Of a DNA stretch of 64,000 nt, positions 51,852 through 60,472 are shown piece after piece. This stretch comes from Halonotius sp046719765 (lineage in GTDB: Archaea > Halobacteriota > Halobacteria > Halobacteriales > Haloferacaceae): positions 1 through 64,000 of the forward strand of contig NZ_JABEBY010000003.1 of the NCBI RefSeq assembly GCF_046719765.1, read 5' to 3'. The notes under the pieces are model-generated. The model saw only the letters and a program-made list of their open reading frames with translations, was not told the origin of the DNA and did not search any database. A program made the translations under genes and the position numbers. Numbering within the stretch: the stretch's first letter is position 1; every line of letters begins with the position of its first letter.

Positions 51852-52181
51852 CTACCGAACGCCGAGGTAGCCAGCGGCTTCACTGGCGATATGTTCGATC
51901 GTCTCGTCGGTAAGGGATCCTTCCGCGCGGTCGATATCGGCGTGACGGATCGATACGACTGTCCACGGATTCACATAGCTGTCTCTGGGAAGCCCACCGC
52001 TGGCGAAATCGTCGTCAGTGAGCAACACGGCGGCGGCGCGCTGGGTCGTCGTGACCGCTGCATAAAGGGCCTCCTCGTCGCTGAACGGATGGCTGGTATC
52101 ACTCAGACACACGGAGGGACGGTAATCATAGTCGGCGAACAGGTCGGGCACTTTCACGACAGTACCGCGCTCGTATGCCAT
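51852..52181 (-). CDS. MazF/PemK-like toxin
   Basis: 109 residues. YERGTVVKVPDLFADYDYRPSV gives the family start with the conserved RP; SDTSHPFSDEEALYAAVTT, RAAAVLLTDDDFASGGLPR and SYVNPWTVVSIRHADI follow. This matches the haloarchaeal PemK/MazF-like group that pairs with a winged-helix antitoxin, which ends three bases upstream. A probable mRNA-cutting toxin. It converges with the BtuF-like gene (six-base gap). Confidence 0.8.
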   Translation of the reverse strand: MAYERGTVVKVPDLFADYDYRPSVCLSDTSHPFSDEEALYAAVTTTQRAAAVLLTDDDFASGGLPRDSYVNPWTVVSIRHADIDRAEGSLTDETIEHIASEAAGYLGVR

Positions 52182-52184
52182 CGC

Positions 52185-52502
52185 TTACTCCTCACCGTAG
52201 TAGTCGTCGGTTATCGATCCCGAACTCGCCTGTGTCTGTGCGGCATAGGAGGCGAGACGGTCATCATCAGCGACGGCCCAGTATCGGCCGCGATGTCGAA
52301 CGAGCCCTCGGTCGTCGAGGCGCGATAGCACCGCACCGACGCTACCGCGTTTGATCCCCGTTGCCTCGTGAACCTCCGTCTGCGTAAACGCCTGTTCGCT
52401 GTTATCGGCGAGAAACTGGAGAACCCGATACGGTTGGGTTCCTTCCTGTATATCGAGGACATCCGCGGGTTCCGCGTCGAACTGATCGATGCTGATCGGC
52501 AT
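52185..52502 (-). CDS. Winged-helix antitoxin/regulator paired with MazF-like toxin
   Basis: 105 residues. YRVLQFLADNSEQAFTQTEV, HEATGIKRGSVGAVLSRLDDRG and LVRHRGRYWAV make a MarR-like winged helix. The C-terminal 25 residues are acidic and polar and could block the toxin. It precedes the toxin by three bases. Confidence 0.78.
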   Translation of the reverse strand: MPISIDQFDAEPADVLDIQEGTQPYRVLQFLADNSEQAFTQTEVHEATGIKRGSVGAVLSRLDDRGLVRHRGRYWAVADDDRLASYAAQTQASSGSITDDYYGEE

Positions 52503-52595
52503 ATGTAATAGAACGTAATAGATCGCAATAAATCTGCGGGCGCATCATCGCTTGCGAACTGCTGATCGAACGGAGAACAGCCGACAGCGACGCGC

Positions 52596-53753
52596 CTATT
52601 TGGTCTCTTCTTCGGTCACGAGTTCCTCATCGTCGACATCGGCCTCGTCGATATCTGGATCCGGGATATCCGGCTCGCCAACATCGGCCTCGCCGCCGGC
52701 GATGTCGGTTTCGCCGGATTTGATCTGCTCGGCTTCCTGTTCGAGCTGTTCGATATCCATCTCGGCGGCCTGATCGATCTCGCCGAGGATCTCGTCGATG
52801 TCGTCGAGGCCGAGCATCTTGCGGGTCTCGTCGTCGAACTCCTTGCCTTCGAGGCCTTCACTCTCTTGGACATCGCTGCCGGTGAGCGTCTTGCCGTAGC
52901 GGCCGACCAGCGAGGTGAGTTCCTGCGGGAGGATGAACGTCGAGGACTCGCCTTGGCCGATGCGTTCGAGACTCTCCATCCCGCGTTCGATGATCGCGCG
53001 TTCGCCCATCGCCTCGGCGGACTTGGCGCGGAGAACGGTCGAGATCGCATCACCCTGTGCTTCGAGGATCTGGCTCTGTTTCTCACCCTGGGCACGGATG
53101 ATGTCGCTTTGTTTGTCACCCTCGGCGGTCTCGACCGCGCTGCGGCGTTCACCCTGTGCTTCGAGGATCATCGCACGGCGGCGACGCTCGGCGGAGGTCT
53201 GTTGCTCCATCGCCTGCTGGACATCCTTCGAGGGGTTGACCTCACGCACCTCGACGCTTTCGACACGAATCCCCCACTCGTCGGTGGGTTCGTCGAGCTC
53301 CTTGCGGATTTTGCTGTTTATTTCTTGGCGTTTGTTGAGCGTGTCGTCGAGTTCCATATCACCCAGTACGGCTCGCAGCGTCGTCTGGGCGAGGTTGGAA
53401 ACCGCCTTCTTGTAGTTGTCCACCTCAAGGAACGCCTTCTTGGCGTCCATCACCTTGATGTAGACGACGGCGTCGGCCGTGACCGGGGAGTTGTCACGAG
53501 TGATCGCCTCCTGTCGGGGCACGTCCAGCGTCTGGGTTCGCATATCGAAGGCGTAGGTGCGGGAGACAAAGGGCGGAATGAGGTTGAACCCCGGTTCGAG
53601 CAGCTTGCGGTACTCGCCGAAGACCGTGAGCGCCTCTTTCTCGTAGGCGTCGACGATCTCGACGGTCTGCCAGATCGTCACGGCGACGACTGTCAGGAAC
53701 AACAGCCCGACAGCAAGCGTCGTCAACTGCAGTTGGAGGACGAGTGGATCCAT
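52596..53753 (-). CDS. SPFH/band-7 (stomatin-like) membrane protein
   Basis: 385 residues. An N-terminal helix (QLTTLAVGLLFLTVVAVTIWQ) is followed by an SPFH domain at about 30-190 (VFGEYRKLLEPGFNLIPPFV, MRTQTLDVPRQEAITRDNSPV, GIRVESVEVREVNP). A long coiled coil with EAQGE/RAQGE repeats spans about 195-260, and the C-terminal 80 residues are acidic. Such proteins form oligomeric membrane scaffolds. The NfeD-family gene upstream on the same strand is the usual partner. Confidence 0.93.
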   Translation of the reverse strand: MDPLVLQLQLTTLAVGLLFLTVVAVTIWQTVEIVDAYEKEALTVFGEYRKLLEPGFNLIPPFVSRTYAFDMRTQTLDVPRQEAITRDNSPVTADAVVYIKVMDAKKAFLEVDNYKKAVSNLAQTTLRAVLGDMELDDTLNKRQEINSKIRKELDEPTDEWGIRVESVEVREVNPSKDVQQAMEQQTSAERRRRAMILEAQGERRSAVETAEGDKQSDIIRAQGEKQSQILEAQGDAISTVLRAKSAEAMGERAIIERGMESLERIGQGESSTFILPQELTSLVGRYGKTLTGSDVQESEGLEGKEFDDETRKMLGLDDIDEILGEIDQAAEMDIEQLEQEAEQIKSGETDIAGGEADVGEPDIPDPDIDEADVDDEELVTEEETK

Positions 53754-53815
53754 GACATCACGTTGGTATGAGACACCAATAAGCGTTGGCTTCGTGGCCC
53801 TATTTTGACCGCCGG

Positions 53816-54547
53816 CTACCGTTCGTACTCGACATCGCGGTCGGTATCGATGCTGTCGCCAGCGGTGTCGTCGGCATCGGCATCGCGGTCAGTCTCGTCG
53901 GCATCGCGGTCGGTGTCGACGCCGCCGTTATCGGCGTCATCGACAGCGTCGCCGCCAGCGGCGTCGGCACCAACCGCATCAGCGTGCTGCTCGGCGAACT
54001 CGGCGGCCGCCGACTCGTCTTGGGCATTCTCGCGGCCCGCGGCCAACTGGCGGTCGATGTCGTCCTCGATAGTTTCCAGGGATTCGACGGTAACGACGTT
54101 GCCGCCGCCGGGATCGATCACCATCACGTCGCTGCCCTCGGGGATCGCGCCGTCCATCGACCGCGCGGAGTAGAAGGGGTTGAAGCCGCCGCCCTGGAGT
54201 TTTACCTCGCCGCCGGCCGGGGTGACCTCCTCGGTGACCCGGCCGGTCATCCCCTGCAGCGTCTCGGAGTCGCTGGTCTGGGCTTGGCCCTTCCCGCCGT
54301 AGAGATCGAACTCATGGTAGACGTAGAACGCCATAATCCCGAACAACAGCACGAACAGGCCCAGCGCGAAGGGACCGAGAAACGGAAACAGCAGGCCGAC
54401 GAGGCCAGCCCCGAGCAGCCCGATCCCGACAACGACGAAGTTCGCACCCGGAGCAAGGGCTTCCGCCAGCGAAAGCAACAGCCCGGCGGTCACCAACAAC
54501 AACGGTATCGCCTCCGGGCTGATGAACTCCGTGAGCAGGACAACCAT
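53816..54547 (-). CDS. NfeD-family membrane protein
   Basis: 243 residues. Three to four helices lie in residues 12-90 (AIPLLLVTAGLLLSLAEALA, FVVVGIGLLGAGLVGLLFPF, ALGLFVLLFGIMAFYVYH). An OB-fold domain follows at about 105-170 (GMTGRVTEEVTPAGGEVKLQG, IPEGSDVMVIDPGGGNVVTVESL), then a long Asp-rich repeat tail. NfeD proteins partner with SPFH proteins in membrane quality control; the serine-protease part of long NfeD is absent. Operon with the SPFH gene 62 bases downstream. Confidence 0.88.
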   Translation of the reverse strand: MVVLLTEFISPEAIPLLLVTAGLLLSLAEALAPGANFVVVGIGLLGAGLVGLLFPFLGPFALGLFVLLFGIMAFYVYHEFDLYGGKGQAQTSDSETLQGMTGRVTEEVTPAGGEVKLQGGGFNPFYSARSMDGAIPEGSDVMVIDPGGGNVVTVESLETIEDDIDRQLAAGRENAQDESAAAEFAEQHADAVGADAAGGDAVDDADNGGVDTDRDADETDRDADADDTAGDSIDTDRDVEYER

Positions 54548-54626
54548 ACCCGTGATACGTGTTCAACAAAGTTAACCCTTGAACACCGTCACCGTGCTGC
54601 CGTAGCACGCCGGGGGTCGAAGCCGA

Positions 54627-54833
54627 TCACAGCCCGGTCACAACGACGCCAACGGTCAACAACACCCCGAGGGCGACGAAGGTGGCATGCTCCAGCGAGA
54701 TCGACTCGGGTTCGATCGGCGTTTCCTCGTCGACCGTATCGGCCGCCTCGGAGCCAACATCCTCAATGCTGTACCGCCACTCGCTGTCGCTGTCGTCTGT
54801 CGCGTCGACATCGCTGTCGGCGGAATCGACCAT
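54627..54833 (-). CDS. Small tail-anchored acidic protein (DUF7312-like)
   Basis: 68 residues from ATG 54833. The acidic N-terminal part contains SEWRYSIEDVG, and a single C-terminal helix (HATFVALGVLLTVGVVVTGL) ends the protein. From memory it matches the haloarchaeal DUF7312 family found next to NfeD/SPFH genes. It is 79 bases upstream of the NfeD gene on the same strand. Confidence 0.68.
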   Translation of the reverse strand: MVDSADSDVDATDDSDSEWRYSIEDVGSEAADTVDEETPIEPESISLEHATFVALGVLLTVGVVVTGL

Positions 54834-55024
54834 ACCGATACGTCGGGGGCCGGAATAATAAGCCCTCGTCTCCGCCGCAGAAGATGGTTGACGGACGCCA
54901 AGATCGAACGCACTGATGCCTGTTGGGATGGCCGATCGTGTTAGTTGGATATTCAATAGCAATTTAAGTAATATTTGTGGTTTTGATTATTATTTCTCAG
55001 CTGCTACTACAGCAACTTTATTAT

Positions 55025-55040
55025 AATATGATCTAATATT
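55025..55040. promoter_or_regulatory. AT-rich inverted repeat upstream of the CbiM-like gene
   Basis: AATAT-GATCTA-ATATT ends 11 bases before the ATG at 55052. A related string, AATATCGACTAAAAT, occurs at 59128-59142 before the CobW gene. The surrounding 100 bases are strongly AT-rich. It could be a metal-regulator site or a TATA region. Confidence 0.4.
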
Positions 55041-55051
55041 GCTAACCACAC

Positions 55052-55732
55052 ATGGCACACATTCATCTCGGCGAAGGATCGTTCCCGTTGTGGGCACTGG
55101 TGGCGTGGACGCTGCTTGGCGTTGGACTCATCAGTACCATCGTCTATCGGATTCGGAAAGGTGGTATCGAGACACACCAGGTCGCGCTCGCAGGCATCGG
55201 CGCGGCCGCGAGTTTTGCGATCTTCCAGCTTAACCTCCCCGTATGGGGCGGAATACACATGAACCTCACCGGCCTGGTTGGGATTCTTGCTGGGCCGCTG
55301 CTTGGGGCTCTCATCGCACTGGTTGTCAACATCTTTTCGGCAGCGCTCGGCCACGGCGCGGTCGGCCTGCTCGGGGCAAACACGCTTGTCAACGCAAGCG
55401 AAGCAATCGTCGCCTACTACATGTTCAAAACGCTGCTGGGGATGGACTGGGATGTCTTCCCCGCCAGCACCAGCGCCGCAACGATCGGGCTTTCGGCGGG
55501 TGCCTTCCTGATGGGAGCGATTATCGTCATCAGCGGCGTGAACGGGAGCGCGCTGCCGCGTGGTGACCTGGCGATCGCCGTTGGTGGTCTCGTTGGGCTC
55601 AATCTCGGCGTCGCCGTCATCGAGGGGCTGCTGACGGGCTTTATCGTGAACTTCCTCGCCTCCGTGCGTCCGGATCTCGTTGGCCTTGTCGACCGCGACA
55701 CCCAAGCGGAGCCAACAGGGGTGACCGCCTGA
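55052..55732 (+). CDS. cbiM: CbiM-type ECF transporter substrate-binding (S) subunit
   Basis: 226 residues, about six to seven helices. It begins MAHIHLGEGSFPLWALVAWTLLG; CbiM/NikM proteins usually begin MHIxxG, with His2 as a metal ligand. Further family blocks are GGIHMNLTGLVGILAGPLLGAL and VNIFSAALGHGAVGLLGANTL. Removal of Met1 (Ala next) would put the first His at position 2 again. It imports a divalent metal such as Co, Ni or possibly Zn. It starts a four-gene operon; the next start overlaps its stop (TGATG). Confidence 0.88.
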   Translation: MAHIHLGEGSFPLWALVAWTLLGVGLISTIVYRIRKGGIETHQVALAGIGAAASFAIFQLNLPVWGGIHMNLTGLVGILAGPLLGALIALVVNIFSAALGHGAVGLLGANTLVNASEAIVAYYMFKTLLGMDWDVFPASTSAATIGLSAGAFLMGAIIVISGVNGSALPRGDLAIAVGGLVGLNLGVAVIEGLLTGFIVNFLASVRPDLVGLVDRDTQAEPTGVTA

Positions 55733-56052
55733 TGCAGCGGTGGAAACAGTACGGCGGACTCGGCGCGCTCTTCGCCGCCTTTCTCGCCGCCGGCTACTGG
55801 GGGTTCACCGCGACCGGCGGCGCGCTCCCGTGGGCAAAGCGATCCGCGAAAGCCCTCCAGCGCGGCGTCCAGGAGGGCGGCGGCGCGCTCGTTAACCTCG
55901 GCCGCGGGATCATCGTCGCGGGGCCGATCCGGAAGGGAGGGCTGATGGTCGAATTCGGCGGCCTCGTCGCCCTCCTGGCTGTGGTTGGTCTCGGGCTGTA
56001 CGTCTACGTCGACCGCTACGGTGGCTTTGACGAAGACCAAGCAACACAGTAA
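55732..56052 (+). CDS. CbiN-like small membrane subunit
   Basis: 106 residues with one helix near each end (LGALFAAFLAAGYWGFTATGG and FGGLVALLAVVGLGLYVYVDR) and a soluble loop of about 45 residues between them. This is CbiN-like topology, and the position between cbiM and cbiQ is the cbiN position, but sequence similarity to bacterial CbiN is weak. The loop is basic and Gly-rich and not acidic. Probably an accessory subunit for metal loading. It overlaps cbiM by one base. Confidence 0.68.
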   Translation: MQRWKQYGGLGALFAAFLAAGYWGFTATGGALPWAKRSAKALQRGVQEGGGALVNLGRGIIVAGPIRKGGLMVEFGGLVALLAVVGLGLYVYVDRYGGFDEDQATQ

Positions 56053-56054
56053 CC

Positions 56055-56867
56055 GTGACCACACTCTCGAATCACGTTCCCGATCCGCGGCTCATCACGG
56101 CGTTTGCCGAGCGGCGAGACGGACCGTTACACCGCGTCAATCCCTGGACGAAGGTCGGCGTCATCGGCGCGCTCGTCCTTGCTGTCACGGTGTTCGACCG
56201 GCTCGCGCTGCTGGCCGGACTCTACGGCGGCGTTCTCGGTATCTACGGGCTGTCAGGCCTGCCGTATCGACGGCTCGCCGGCTGGTATACGCTGCCGATG
56301 CTGTTCATCGTCTCGGTCGCCGGGCCGCTGGCGTTTCTCGAACCGGGCACGCCGATCGGCGGATCGCTCTCGACACCGCTCGGCGCGCTCTCGGTCACGT
56401 GGGCTGGCCTCAGCCTCTTCGCGGAGCTCACCTGTCGATCACTCACGGTTGTGACGTTTGCGCTGACGGCATCGATGACCACGGAGTACACCGACGTGGC
56501 GTACGTGCTTGGCCGGTTGCTCCCGCGGCCAATCGATCAGATCGCGCTGCTCACCTACCGGTTTACGTTCGTCATGCTTGAGACGCTCGAGGATCTGGTG
56601 AAAGCCGCGCTCTCCCGTGGTGCAAACCTTGCGGAGTTCTGGTCGAACAGGCGGCTGTACGCCAGAATGCTCGGCATGACGATGCTGTCGGCGATCGAGC
56701 GGTCCGAACGGCTCGTCAAGTCGATGGAGGCCCGTGGCTACAGCGGCGACATCACGCTGTACGGTGATGTTTCGCGGCCACCGGTCCACGAACTACTGAT
56801 CGTCGCTGGCTCGTACAGTGCTGTCATCGGCTATGGGGTGGTCGCTGTCTACGGGGTGAGACTGTGA
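56055..56867 (+). CDS. cbiQ: ECF transporter transmembrane (T) subunit
   Basis: 270 residues, GTG start two bases after the previous stop. Five or so helices are present. The coupling motifs are visible: ALSRGANLAEFW and RLVKSMEARGYSG (Ala-Arg-Gly signature that docks to the ATPase). PLHRVNPWTKVGVIGALVLAV near the N-terminus is typical. It forms the energy-coupling module with the following ATPase, whose GTG overlaps its stop by four bases. Confidence 0.92.
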   Translation: MTTLSNHVPDPRLITAFAERRDGPLHRVNPWTKVGVIGALVLAVTVFDRLALLAGLYGGVLGIYGLSGLPYRRLAGWYTLPMLFIVSVAGPLAFLEPGTPIGGSLSTPLGALSVTWAGLSLFAELTCRSLTVVTFALTASMTTEYTDVAYVLGRLLPRPIDQIALLTYRFTFVMLETLEDLVKAALSRGANLAEFWSNRRLYARMLGMTMLSAIERSERLVKSMEARGYSGDITLYGDVSRPPVHELLIVAGSYSAVIGYGVVAVYGVRL

Positions 56868-57739
56868 GCCGAGCCGCAACACCGCTCGTCGACCTTCGGT
56901 GTGAGGCCCACACCTATCCCGACGGGACAGTCGGCGTGCACGATGTCGACTTTTCGGTGTATCCCAGCGAGGTTGTCGCGCTCGTCGGTGGCAACGGCGC
57001 CGGGAAGTCGACGCTTCTCGAACACCTGAACGCAACGCTGGTTCCCGACGACGGCGAACTCGTCGTCGACGGCACCACGATTACCGAAGACAACAAAGAG
57101 TACGCGCGAAAGGAGGTTGGCTTCGTGTTTCAGGACGCCGATACGCAACTCGTCGCGCCCACGGTCCTCGATGACGTGCTGTTCGGCCTCCAGAACTACG
57201 GTGTTGCCGATGACGACGCACGAGCGCGCGCTCGTGAGGCGCTGGCAACTGTCGACGCGGGCCATCTCGAAGATCGGGTCCCCCACTATCTCAGCGGCGG
57301 TGAAAAACGCCTCGTCGGCCTTGCGGGCGTCCTCGTGCTCGAACCGAGTGTTGTCGTGCTGGACGAACCGCTCGCTGGGCTCGACCCCGAGCGCTCCCGG
57401 CTGGTCGCCGACCGAATCACCCAGATTCACGAGGCGGGGATCAGCGTCGTGCTGTCGACACACGACCTCGAATTTGCCGCTGAAGTCGCGGATAGAGTCT
57501 GTGTGATGGCCGATGGCAACGTCGTTGGACGCGGAACGCCCCAGACAGTGTTTTACGACGACGCGCTGTTGGCGGAGGCGAACCTTCACCCGCCGAGTGC
57601 GGTGCGAATCGCTCGCGAGGCGGGGCTTGCGGCGACTGCACAGCCGGTAACGGAGGCAGCCCTCGTCTCACTGCTCACAGCGTCCACCGAGGAGGAACCG
57701 GTAGAGAGACCCGCTCCAGATGGGCGCGGACGCAACTGA
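56864..57739 (+). CDS. cbiO: ECF transporter ATPase subunit
   Basis: 291 residues, GTG start (GTGA overlap). Walker A is GGNGAGKSTLL, the Q loop VGFVFQDADTQLVAPTV, the signature YLSGGEKRLVGLAGVL, Walker B VVVLDEPLAGLDPE and the switch His is in LSTHDLEF. The C-terminal extension is longer than minimal CbiO. It powers metal uptake with CbiM/CbiQ. Ends the operon; the next gene converges from the right after 62 bases. Confidence 0.95.
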   Translation: MSRAATPLVDLRCEAHTYPDGTVGVHDVDFSVYPSEVVALVGGNGAGKSTLLEHLNATLVPDDGELVVDGTTITEDNKEYARKEVGFVFQDADTQLVAPTVLDDVLFGLQNYGVADDDARARAREALATVDAGHLEDRVPHYLSGGEKRLVGLAGVLVLEPSVVVLDEPLAGLDPERSRLVADRITQIHEAGISVVLSTHDLEFAAEVADRVCVMADGNVVGRGTPQTVFYDDALLAEANLHPPSAVRIAREAGLAATAQPVTEAALVSLLTASTEEEPVERPAPDGRGRN

Positions 57740-57801
57740 GCGGTCTTGCTATGTCTCAGCAGGTCGCCAGCAGCAGCGACGTGGCCAGTGCTGACCAGCG
57801 G

Positions 57802-59085
57802 TTATCTGGCCGATGGCGTCGGCTCCATCGATCGCTCGCAGAGTGAGTCGATGGCCGCTGTGATGCGATCCGCACTCCGTCGTGCGCCGGGGATATTCGG
57901 CGCGTACGGGCCAACGGTGCCGAGTGCGAGTGCCCCGGAGACATAGAGCGGTACTCGATCGGCAGAAACGGTTCGCCAGGCCAGTGTCTGATCGTCGAGT
58001 CGTGGGAGGCCACGGTAGCCGCGATTCAGATCAAGTGTGCTCGCGAGTCGCTCGACAAACGGATGGTCGAACACCGACGCAAACCCGGTGGCACAGACGA
58101 CCCGATCCGGGCGTAATCGGGTGTCGTCGGCGAGCGTCAATTGAACGCGGTCGCTCTCCTGAGTTGCCTGAATAACCTCACCCTGTCGAATCTGAAGGTA
58201 GCCGCTCCGACGACGAGTGTCCAGCGTGTCGTACAGATACGGTGGCACCGTCGCTCTGTGTCGGGCGTTCTGTACGACATCGAAACGGGCTTTCGACGCC
58301 GGTGGATGGTGGTGCAGTTCACGTTCGATGTGGCGCCAGTTGAGCCATTGTGGGGCTGCTTCAGTTACTTCCCATTCGAGCGGCTGTCGAGAGAGCAGAG
58401 TGACTGACTCTCCCTCGCTGCGCGTGGCGGCCAGTTGGGCCGCAGTACTCCCACCGCCGATAATGACTGTCTCCGTCGTGTCGGTGGCCGGGTCGAAGCG
58501 TCCCCAGACGTGTTCGACGCCCTCAACGGAGCGGCCCCACTCGGGGAGATGGTACCGGCCGCCGTGGCCGATGGCAAGCACGCAGCTCCGTGTGTCGATC
58601 ACGCCGTCATCGGTCACGACTCGCAGCCCTCCATCGGGCTGGTCGTGGATCGTCGTGACCGCTGTCTGTCTGTGGAGTGCGTCAAGACTGTTCGACTCGA
58701 TGACGTGGTCGGCGTGGTCGAGAAACAGTTCCAGTCCGGGTCGGTCAGGGTAGTCGACCGTTGGTCGGAGTTCGTCCTCGCGGCCGTGGCCCTCGGCAAA
58801 AGCTTCGAGCGCGAATGGGTCGGTTCCGAGGTGATTGACGTACGTCGACCGCAACGAGTCCATCCCACAGGCGCGGGCCTTTCGTCGGAACGAGTCGAGC
58901 AAGCGGTCGTTTGGGTCGACAATGACGAGCCCATCACGGTCGAGAGCAGTGTCTTCGAGGAGTCGCTGGCCGAGGTAGGTGCCGTGGATACCACCACCAA
59001 CGACGACGCAGTCGACGCTTGGCGCACGGTCGATACTGCCAGACGCGACACCGGTGATAGCAGGTGGATCAGTGGATGTCGGCAT
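57802..59085 (-). CDS. FAD/NAD(P)-binding oxidoreductase (N-hydroxylase-like fold)
   Basis: 427 residues. The FAD-binding GxGxxG variant is VVVGGGIHGTYLGQRL (about 27-42), the second dinucleotide motif VIIGGGSTAAQLA (about 206-218) and the late ATGF motif VCATGFASVFDH. AIGHGGRYHLPEWG lies between. The arrangement resembles lysine/ornithine N-hydroxylases and related flavoproteins. It is divergently transcribed from the CobW operon with a 96-base shared AT-rich promoter, which suggests common metal regulation. The substrate is unknown; a role in siderophore-like or metallophore chemistry is speculation. Confidence 0.78.
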   Translation of the reverse strand: MPTSTDPPAITGVASGSIDRAPSVDCVVVGGGIHGTYLGQRLLEDTALDRDGLVIVDPNDRLLDSFRRKARACGMDSLRSTYVNHLGTDPFALEAFAEGHGREDELRPTVDYPDRPGLELFLDHADHVIESNSLDALHRQTAVTTIHDQPDGGLRVVTDDGVIDTRSCVLAIGHGGRYHLPEWGRSVEGVEHVWGRFDPATDTTETVIIGGGSTAAQLAATRSEGESVTLLSRQPLEWEVTEAAPQWLNWRHIERELHHHPPASKARFDVVQNARHRATVPPYLYDTLDTRRRSGYLQIRQGEVIQATQESDRVQLTLADDTRLRPDRVVCATGFASVFDHPFVERLASTLDLNRGYRGLPRLDDQTLAWRTVSADRVPLYVSGALALGTVGPYAPNIPGARRSADRITAAIDSLCERSMEPTPSAR

Positions 59086-59148
59086 TGTGTCCGGTCATCT
59101 CGTCCGGAGTCGTCGCGTATTAATAAGAATATCGACTAAAATAATAAC

Positions 59149-59177
59149 TACTATCAATAAGGTTCTCTATTGTAGTA
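59149..59177. promoter_or_regulatory. Interrupted inverted repeat before the CobW gene
   Basis: TACTATCAATA (59149-59159) and TATTGTAGTA (59168-59177) form an inverted repeat with eight bases between arms and one extra T in the left arm. It ends four bases before the ATG at 59182, so a bound protein would block a leaderless transcript. A candidate operator for a metal-responsive repressor. Confidence 0.5.
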
Positions 59178-59181
59178 ATAC

Positions 59182-60462
59182 ATGCCACAGGAAACAACCC
59201 CCGTGACGGTGCTGTCAGGCACACTCGGTGCCGGAAAGACCACCACACTCAATCACCTCCTGCAGGAGAGCGGCGACCGCGAGTTGGCCGTCCTCGTCAA
59301 CGACATGGGCGAGGTCAACGTCGACGCCGAACTCGTCGCCGAGTCCTCAGATATCTCGGCCGACGAAGAGGAGTTGGTCGAACTCGACGACGGCTGTATC
59401 TGCTGTGAGCTTCGCGGTGACCTGCTCGACGCCATCGGTGAACTCACCCACGAGCGAACCTTCGACGCCATCGTCGTCGAATCGACCGGCGTGGCCGAGC
59501 CGCTACCGGTCGCCCAGACGCTCACACTCGGCTTCGACCAGTCGGATCTGGATCCAACCGAGTTCTACGCGGAAACCGGGATTGAACCGCTGGACGGCTG
59601 TCACATGGATACCGCTGTGACGGTCGTCGACGCCCATCAGTTCCAGACGGCGGTGGAATCCGAGGAACTACTTGACGACGACGGCACCGAGAAACACCTC
59701 GGTAGCCTGCTGGTCGAGCAGGTCGAATTCTGTGACGTGCTGTTGCTCAACAAGTGCGATCTGGTCGACGAGGAGACGCTGCAAGAGGTCGAGGAACTCG
59801 TCGAGACACTCCAGCCGCGGGCGGAGATCATCAGAACAACCCACGGGAGGGTCGACAGCGAGCAGATCGTCGACACCGGCCGCTTCGATTTCGCGGACGC
59901 AAGCCAGTCGGCCGGCTGGATGCAGGAGCTTCGGGAGCCGCACGCCTCCGCTGAGGAGGAACACGGCGTGACATCGTTCGTCTTCGAGGCGCGACGCCCG
60001 TTTCACCCCGAGCGATTCGCCGAACTGCTCGATGCGTTCCCCGATAGCGTGGTTCGCTCGAAGGGCCATTTCTGGCTAGCGGGCCGCGAGGATGTGGCGA
60101 TCATGCTCAACGTGGCGGGTCAATCCGTTCGAGTTGCGCCCGCCGGGAACTGGGTGGCGACGCTGCCGCCAGCGGAGCGAGACGAGAAGCTGGAGGCAGT
60201 TCCGGAACTCGCTGAAATCTGGGACGACGAGTGGGGTGACCGCGGCACGCAGCTCGTGGTGATCGGCACCGAGATGGATCACGACGCGCTCCGGCGTCGA
60301 CTCGACGAGTGTCTCCTCACCGAGATCGAGATGGACGCCGAGTGGTCGGCCTTCGAGGATCGGCTGCCGCGGTTCGAGACACCCGAAAACGCTGAGGAAA
60401 GCGACGACCAGACCCCTGTAGCCGACCCCGACGAACAGGAGGAGATCGGCCTTGCTGACTGA
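59182..60462 (+). CDS. CobW/ZNG1-family GTPase metallochaperone
   Basis: 426 residues. The P-loop SGTLGAGKTTTLNHLL (12-27), VNDMGEVNVD, the metal-binding GCICC (Cys72, Cys74, Cys75), VESTGVAEP and NKCD (G4) define the G domain. The CobW C-terminal domain runs from about 255 to 400 (SFVFEARRPFHPERFAELLDAFP, SKGHFWLAGREDVA). COG0523 members deliver Zn or Co to client enzymes and are often induced by zinc starvation. It leads an operon with four tiny genes. Confidence 0.93.
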   Translation: MPQETTPVTVLSGTLGAGKTTTLNHLLQESGDRELAVLVNDMGEVNVDAELVAESSDISADEEELVELDDGCICCELRGDLLDAIGELTHERTFDAIVVESTGVAEPLPVAQTLTLGFDQSDLDPTEFYAETGIEPLDGCHMDTAVTVVDAHQFQTAVESEELLDDDGTEKHLGSLLVEQVEFCDVLLLNKCDLVDEETLQEVEELVETLQPRAEIIRTTHGRVDSEQIVDTGRFDFADASQSAGWMQELREPHASAEEEHGVTSFVFEARRPFHPERFAELLDAFPDSVVRSKGHFWLAGREDVAIMLNVAGQSVRVAPAGNWVATLPPAERDEKLEAVPELAEIWDDEWGDRGTQLVVIGTEMDHDALRRRLDECLLTEIEMDAEWSAFEDRLPRFETPENAEESDDQTPVADPDEQEEIGLAD

Positions 60463-60472
60463 CTCACCACCC

